Assembly: GCA_039621445.1 (NCBI GenBank)
Contig: CP154957.1
Span: 4,644,504 to 4,708,503, forward strand
DNA length: 64,000 bases
Direction of reading: 5' to 3'
From: Euglena gracilis
Taxonomy: Eukaryota > Euglenida > Euglenophyceae > Euglenales
Both the position numbers and the translations under genes were made by a program. A model generated the notes under the pieces. That model ran no database searches. It saw nothing but the letters and a program-made list of their open reading frames with translations, and was not told where the DNA came from. Of the stretch, positions 58,661 to 64,000 are shown in pieces. Position 1 is the first letter of the stretch; each line of letters starts with the position of its first letter.

Positions 58661-59473
58661 TATTAACCATGCAGGCACCTGCCAGACAATGTTCCAAGGA
58701 TGCCAGAAATCAATTTTCTTCTGGAGTTGGCTTGCTTTTGCTGAGATTTGGCGACGTTTAAGGTTTTCAAGGCCTTGTAAGGCGCTTTAAGATATTATGC
58801 CTGTGGGTGGCGTGGTGGTGGGGACTCCTTCAGGCAGGGGTTTTGTTAAGATCTCGGGGGGGGGGGGGCAAGCAGATTTTCCTCCCAGGCAATGCCGCTC
58901 CCCCAAGCCAAAGTTAAGAAAAGCGTAGTTGTGGACAGCTGGCTGAGACAGCATTATTATGAATAAAAATGGTCAGAGAACAGTTTTCCTGGAGGTGCTT
59001 TTCATGTGCATGTCGTTTCCCGTACAGTTTTGGCTGAAATATTGCCTCCAGGCTAAATCAGCTTTTGCCAGGTTTTGGGACTGGCCAGGTTTGGCCCGGC
59101 AACTAGCTGGACACCCCCCCCACGACCCTGACTCACCCTCACCCCGAGGGGAGGTCCACCTCTTTTTCCATCCAGCTGGCTGACACCCCCACAGGGCCCA
59201 AACCCCCGCGACCAAGCCTCCCCATTTTTATATGTGAGCTTTTTGTCGAAGAGAATTCTTCAGTGCATTTGGCATCGTCAAGTGTTCTCTTGCCGAATGC
59301 TCAAACCACAACTGCGTCCCATCCCCAACACCAGATGGAACACGATCTCCGCAGATGGAGCGGCACGCATCCTCCTGTCTTCGGCCATTCCCACGGCGTC
59401 ACACCCTCATGCTGTGGAAAGCATGCCAGCCTGTGTGGGAACGGTGGCTTCTGTCACAATAAAATTAGCATAG

Positions 59474-60870
59474 AACGAAGGCAGGGTTTGATAAAGAGGA
59501 AGTATGTACCCGCATTGTTTCCCATTGATATTGATTTCTATATGTCGATCTCAATGTCCATCTCTTAGTCGTATACTCAGTTAATTCTCAAGAAAACATG
59601 TGTGCTCGGGGGCGGGGTCAGCATTCTCTGATTCCGGGGGAAATTGAACAAGCCAGAAAAGTTCCTCTGGGCCTCTTTGATGGCTTTTGCCAAATCCTTG
59701 GGATGGGTGAACCCCTCAGTTCATGCACCTAATGTATCCTACATGTGCTTCTGCCTTTTGGAGGCCATAATAGATCCATGATGATTGCCACAGCTGGTAA
59801 ATCAAAAACTGCAACAGATGGACACCTTGAGGTGAACAGTGTTTGTGAGTTCTTGCTCAAACTCACAAATTTATGTTTTATCACGTATGCATAAATTATT
59901 TAATAAAAAATTATATATATTTTATCTATATGTAGATTATTAAAGTCTATGTTATATGTAGATGATTGAAATCTATGAATTTAATTTCATAAATATGAAC
60001 TTAATGTGTAATGTGTCATACAATGAGACAATATATAATAAAAGAATGTGTTCAACAGTTATTATTACCACGTTTTATTCCATAACAAACAGGGTATCAT
60101 TTATGCACTCTGATTCACATCAGTTGGCATCAAACCCTGGCCAACAGCTTTCTTGTTTCTCCCCAGGTTGGGGTTGCTGCTTTGCGGCTGCTTGGCTGAG
60201 GGGGCACTTCGCTGGAGCCCAAGCCCCTCGCCAACCGTCATGGGCAGGCTTCAATTATTTTCGCCATCGAGATTTTTAATTGAAAACATTCATTGTCATT
60301 GTTACCATTGATGAAAACCATGTCATTCCATGATATGGTTTCATGTTTTAGCTGAGTAGATTTTCACATCGCTGTAAATGTTAATGCATTTGCTGATTAT
60401 TTCAAAAGTCTGCCCTGCGCCACCAGCTTTCTTTGCGATGCGCCTGCAGCACATTCTGCCAGGCGCGTCGCTGTATTGTATTCCTCCCATCGGTGCCCTG
60501 TTGACATTGACTGTCCAGAGTGTTGTGACATTGTTGTGATGCCTGCGGCGAGAGGTGTGGCACAAGCCACATTTTCGGGCCCAACCAGTCTGCACCATAA
60601 AAACCATCGTTCAAACAGGACCTCTTACACTGCTCCTGTGATTTACCGACTGGGCAAAGACATTGCAACGCTTCGCGTTCGATCCTGTTGTATTGAAGGA
60701 TGAAATTTGCCTTTGGAGCCTGCAGGGTTCGCCAAACAGCTTGTTTGTTTGCTTGTGTGGTTCGAAATAACAGGAACCCGACCAAACTTTTTTTTTAACA
60801 TGTTGTCATGTTGGTTCCTTGATTACCTTCCCCCTTGCCCCGACCTTGTCTGGGGTCTGAGCACCCCTCC
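59474..60870. other. Flank between unit 2 and unit 3
   Basis: Matches 37558-38672 and 40486-40569 of unit 1 minus the 38673 element. It then holds about 230 bp of sequence (60640-60870) not seen elsewhere. No gene could be supported. Confidence 0.4.
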
Positions 60871-62295
60871 CCTGGTTCTTGGCCCAACGTAGACAGCAGT
60901 GTCTGCAATCACCGCGGGCACGTGTTCCAGGACACCCAAGTGTCGGCGAGTTCTCACTCACTGTCGAATAACACGCTGTTTGCACCCTCCTTACCATTTT
61001 CTTGTGCCATGCTTTAGGGAGAGGCTGCCTTTTACCAACCCCGCAAGGGTGCATGTTGAATGTGATCTATGAGTTTGTCAAGTGAGACGCCGGAACAAAC
61101 CAAGCCTGGTGGATGGAGTGGATCTCTGGCGCACAAGGTGAAGGTGATTTTGATGCACATTGCTGCATGGATGTTCAAGATGAACATCGGCCCGGGGGGG
61201 GGGGGGGGCTCAACAGCTAGTCCAAAAGGCTCGTGGAAGTCTGGGGGTCCACTACAGCAAGGCTAGCTAGTGGAAATTTTTCCAGTGACCGGCACAAAGC
61301 GCCTAAATTTTTCGACCACCAAAACTTGCCAAAAAAATGTTCATTTCTGGAGTTTTTTTGGAACGAAATCAGCCCCCAAAAAAACACATTTAAAATCTCA
61401 TTTTTCCATATCGGCGCGCAATTTTTTTCCAGTTGGGGACCCGGACCCCCCCCCAGCTGGAGGTGGGTCTGGCTAGTCCCTTTTTTCCAGTGTCTAGCAA
61501 AATGGCTGGCCAGTGGGCCCCCTGGGGTCTTTAAGCAACAGCCTGTTATTGATTTTTTTTTTAGAAAAGTCAAGTGCAGTTCACAACTAAAAAGCAGCCG
61601 CAAACCAGGTGGGGCGCCAAATGGGGGGGGGGGGGCATTTTTGACACCCTCGGGGGGGGGGGGGGGCTGTGTTGTCAGCAACCCTGCCACCCTGAAGGCG
61701 GCAAAGGTAAAAAAAAATGGCTATTTTCAAAGGGAAATTTGCCCAGGTTGGAACCTGACATCCGTGGCAGGGCACTCCCTGCCACGGGGTTTTCCCCCCC
61801 GGGGTGGGTTTTTCGAGGGTAGTGGATGGGCTTGGGCCACTGGAACCCCTTCTCCTCCCCCCTGGGTGCACCGAGGATCAGCATCACGGGGCATGACTGA
61901 AAACCTGACCACAAATTTCTTACACGGGGTTTCACGGATTTTGAGTTGGTTTTGGGTGGGTGGGTGGGTGTTTGGGTCGAGCCTGGGGATAACAGCCAGC
62001 CCTAAAGGGGGGGGTCACCAATGGAATCTATGTTTTTTTGTCCTTGTTGGTCAGATGGCTTTTCTACACACCGATCACATTAAACTGCAACGGCATGCAT
62101 ATTGGGTGGGGGTAGTAAACGGTTTTTTTCTCAATTGCTCAATGCAATTTTTTTTTTCAGATCCTATTGCCCCATGGGGGTAAACGCCTCCGTAGGGAGA
62201 TTTCACTGAGGATTTTTTTGGCGCAAAGTCCACCAATGTCAACTCTGGAACCCATTTGATATGCCACCCGTTGCAGGACCTCCCCCGCCTCCGCC

Positions 62296-63381
62296 ATGTG
62301 GACGAGGTACCTCTTCCTGTGTTTGGTGTACTCCCTCGGGGCCTCCGGGGCATGGGTGGACCGCATCCGCCTGTTGTGGGACGAGCACAAGGAGAAATTC
62401 CTGCACCGCTGGAACGTGACGGAGGTGTGGCCTTTTAGTCATTCCTTGTCGCTCATTTGAGTTCCTAAGTCCCCAAAAACCCCACCAGAGAACAGGTAAA
62501 AAAAAACAGATGCTGACCTTTCAACCAATGGCATTTTCAATGTGTATGTGTGTGTACATACATATGTATTATATGGCACACACACACACACACACATATA
62601 AATATGTACATTTGTGTATGTATGCACATGCATATATATGTACATATATACATACATTTATCGTATGAGTAATATTTTTAACAGTATTTTCAATATTCTT
62701 GAAATAAATATGAAATTAATCACTAATTTTGGCGATAGTATTTTGCAAAATGATTCTTTTGATGATTATTCAATATTCAACTTGCCAATATTTGTTCTTA
62801 TCTCGCATTATTATGAATTGATGCAATTTCATCATAAATTTATTGTGAATTTTGATAAACTGCGTTTCGAAGCAGCCTCGAACACCACAACATTGAGCCG
62901 ACTGGGCAGATTCGGCAACCTCCCCGCTCCCGCCGTCAGGAGCTGGCGCGGTTCAAGTGTTTCGCCCAGAACGTGGCCCAGCTCGACGCCTTCAATGCGG
63001 AGAAGGAGGACGGCGCGCAGTACGGGCTGAACAAGTTCGCCCACCTGTGCCATGAGCACACCATTGCTTGTATCCCCCCTCCGGGGGGGTGACCACCCAG
63101 ATTTTTTGGAGTGACTGACTGGCACTGGACCCCCTCCCCCCTCCCAAAGATGGGGTCCAACGCCAGGAATGGCCAAGACAGACCCACCCAGCCTTTTTTG
63201 TTTTTTTGTTTTTGTTTTTCTGTGTGCAAAGTGCAAAGTGACTCCCCTCCCCCGGCTTGCGGGTAAGCAGGGATGTGGCCAGGATGAGTTCCGGCGCCAG
63301 TACACCGGGCTGCTCGCCCCCGCACTGGGGGGCAACCGCACACGGAACCCGGTGGACCCCATCGACCATCAGGAGGCCCTG
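62296..63381 (+). CDS. Cathepsin L-like cysteine protease, copy 3 (exons 1-3, runs off the window)
   Basis: Exons 62296-62424 (MWTRYLFLCL start), 62940-63047 and 63283-63381. All are open and in phase, without the copy 2 indels. Exon 2 encodes the same protein as copy 1 with silent changes; exon 3 likewise, with GAC-CAT-CAG for the end. Intron 2 (63048-63282) is nonconventional (TGCCAT... and ...GTGGCCAG). The catalytic exons would lie beyond 64000. In intron 3, similarity to copy 1 ends near 63655. Confidence 0.88.
62540..62660. repeat. TG/CA/TATG microsatellite in intron 1
   Basis: Short-period repeats at the same place in intron 1 of all three copies (24605-24770, 42255-42365, 62540-62660), of different composition in each. 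Confidence 0.85.
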
Positions 63382-64000
63382 GTGTGAGTGTGCGTGCATG
63401 TGCGTGTACATGTATGTGTGCGTGTGTGCCTGTATGTGTGCGTGCGTGTGTGCCTGGGGGAAAGGTTATCAAGCTTCATACAGAACCTGTGTTTTAAAAT
63501 GGGAAGTGGGATTGTGTTTCATTTCTCAACCTCACATAAATCTACAACATTCATATGCCTTCAATCAGCCATTCATTCTTCAATTCATTGACCTGGACAC
63601 TCATCTGAAAAAAAATTTTATGCTTTAATATCCAGCAGCGGAATAGAACTAGTGATCGAGGTATTACAAAATTGGCATCCCACCAGCTATTTGACCCCAC
63701 ACCCACCCACACCCCCCACACTCCCCCCCACACCCCTCCCACACCCCCACTGATGCGCGTGCGGGTGCCATTTTGTTCAAGGGAGATGGCAAAAGTGGGT
63801 GACTCTTTGGCTTGCTCAGGGGTCTGGTGGGAGGGGGTCTGCGCCCCCCTGACCCCCCCTTCCTCCCCCGCCTCTCCCCCATTAACCACAATCACCCCCT
63901 TTCCAACCAACTTTTTGAAAAATTTTCTTTCTTCGATTTTTCCCCTGAAGAATGTGCTTAAAGTGTGAATTTATGGGCTGTGCCCAGGGGGGGGGGGGCG

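Larger units (their letters stand above)
60870..64000 (+). repeat. Tandem segmental duplication, unit 3 (partial)
   Basis: This unit starts with the segment matching 18400 (GTGTCTGCAATCACCGCGGG) and contains the first three exons of cathepsin copy 3. Similarity to unit 1 stops near 63655, within intron 3, where new C/A-rich sequence begins. Confidence 0.7.

Overview
This is nuclear DNA from a eukaryote with very large introns. The best-supported placement is a euglenid (Euglena gracilis or a relative). The main reason is the intron structure. A cathepsin L-like gene can be assembled without any frame break only if four of its nine introns are conventional (GT...AG) and five are 'nonconventional' euglenid introns. 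Those five lack GT...AG, carry CAG, CAA or CAC at intron positions +4 to +6, and carry the complementary CTG, TTG or GTG at -8 to -6. Their ends can pair into stems of up to 12 bp. A sixth intron of this kind, 58 nt long, sits inside a transposon-borne transposase. Long C/G homopolymers and abundant simple repeats fit such a genome, but the species itself is inferred.

Layout. (A) 436-2014: last two exons of a gene whose product resembles the C-terminal end of a PARP catalytic domain. (B) about 5006-13513: widely spaced exons of one unrecognised proline-rich protein. Its introns hold two inserted elements (800 bp and 313 bp) and a 1.9-kb GT-rich array. (C) about 14000-16500: weak coding islands. 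(D) about 18.3 kb to the end: a tandem segmental duplication with a period of 17.6-20.3 kb. Each unit carries a cathepsin L-like cysteine protease gene on the + strand. Copy 1 (24364-34538) is intact, with 10 exons and 329 codons. Copy 2 (41996-55853) carries three small indels in exons 3-4 that may cancel out. Copy 3 (from 62296) runs off the window after exon 3.

The tandem units work as internal controls. Many stretches present in one unit and absent from another are bounded by terminal inverted repeats (TIRs) and target-site duplications (TSDs), and the matching 'empty site' is visible in the paralogous unit. This exposes hAT-like elements with unidirectional subterminal repeat arrays (6053, 19465, 22714, 38673) and a roughly 300-bp CAGGGCGG miniature inverted-repeat element (MITE) family (7182, 30495, 56392). 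It also exposes a TA-targeting pogo/Tc1-like element with a transposase (51890-53687) and its 353-bp derivative (57090-57442). The most unusual is a 3.46-kb TIR element (43609-47070) holding twelve copies of a 20-bp quasi-palindrome. No rRNA, tRNA, CRISPR or bacterial-type operon features were seen.
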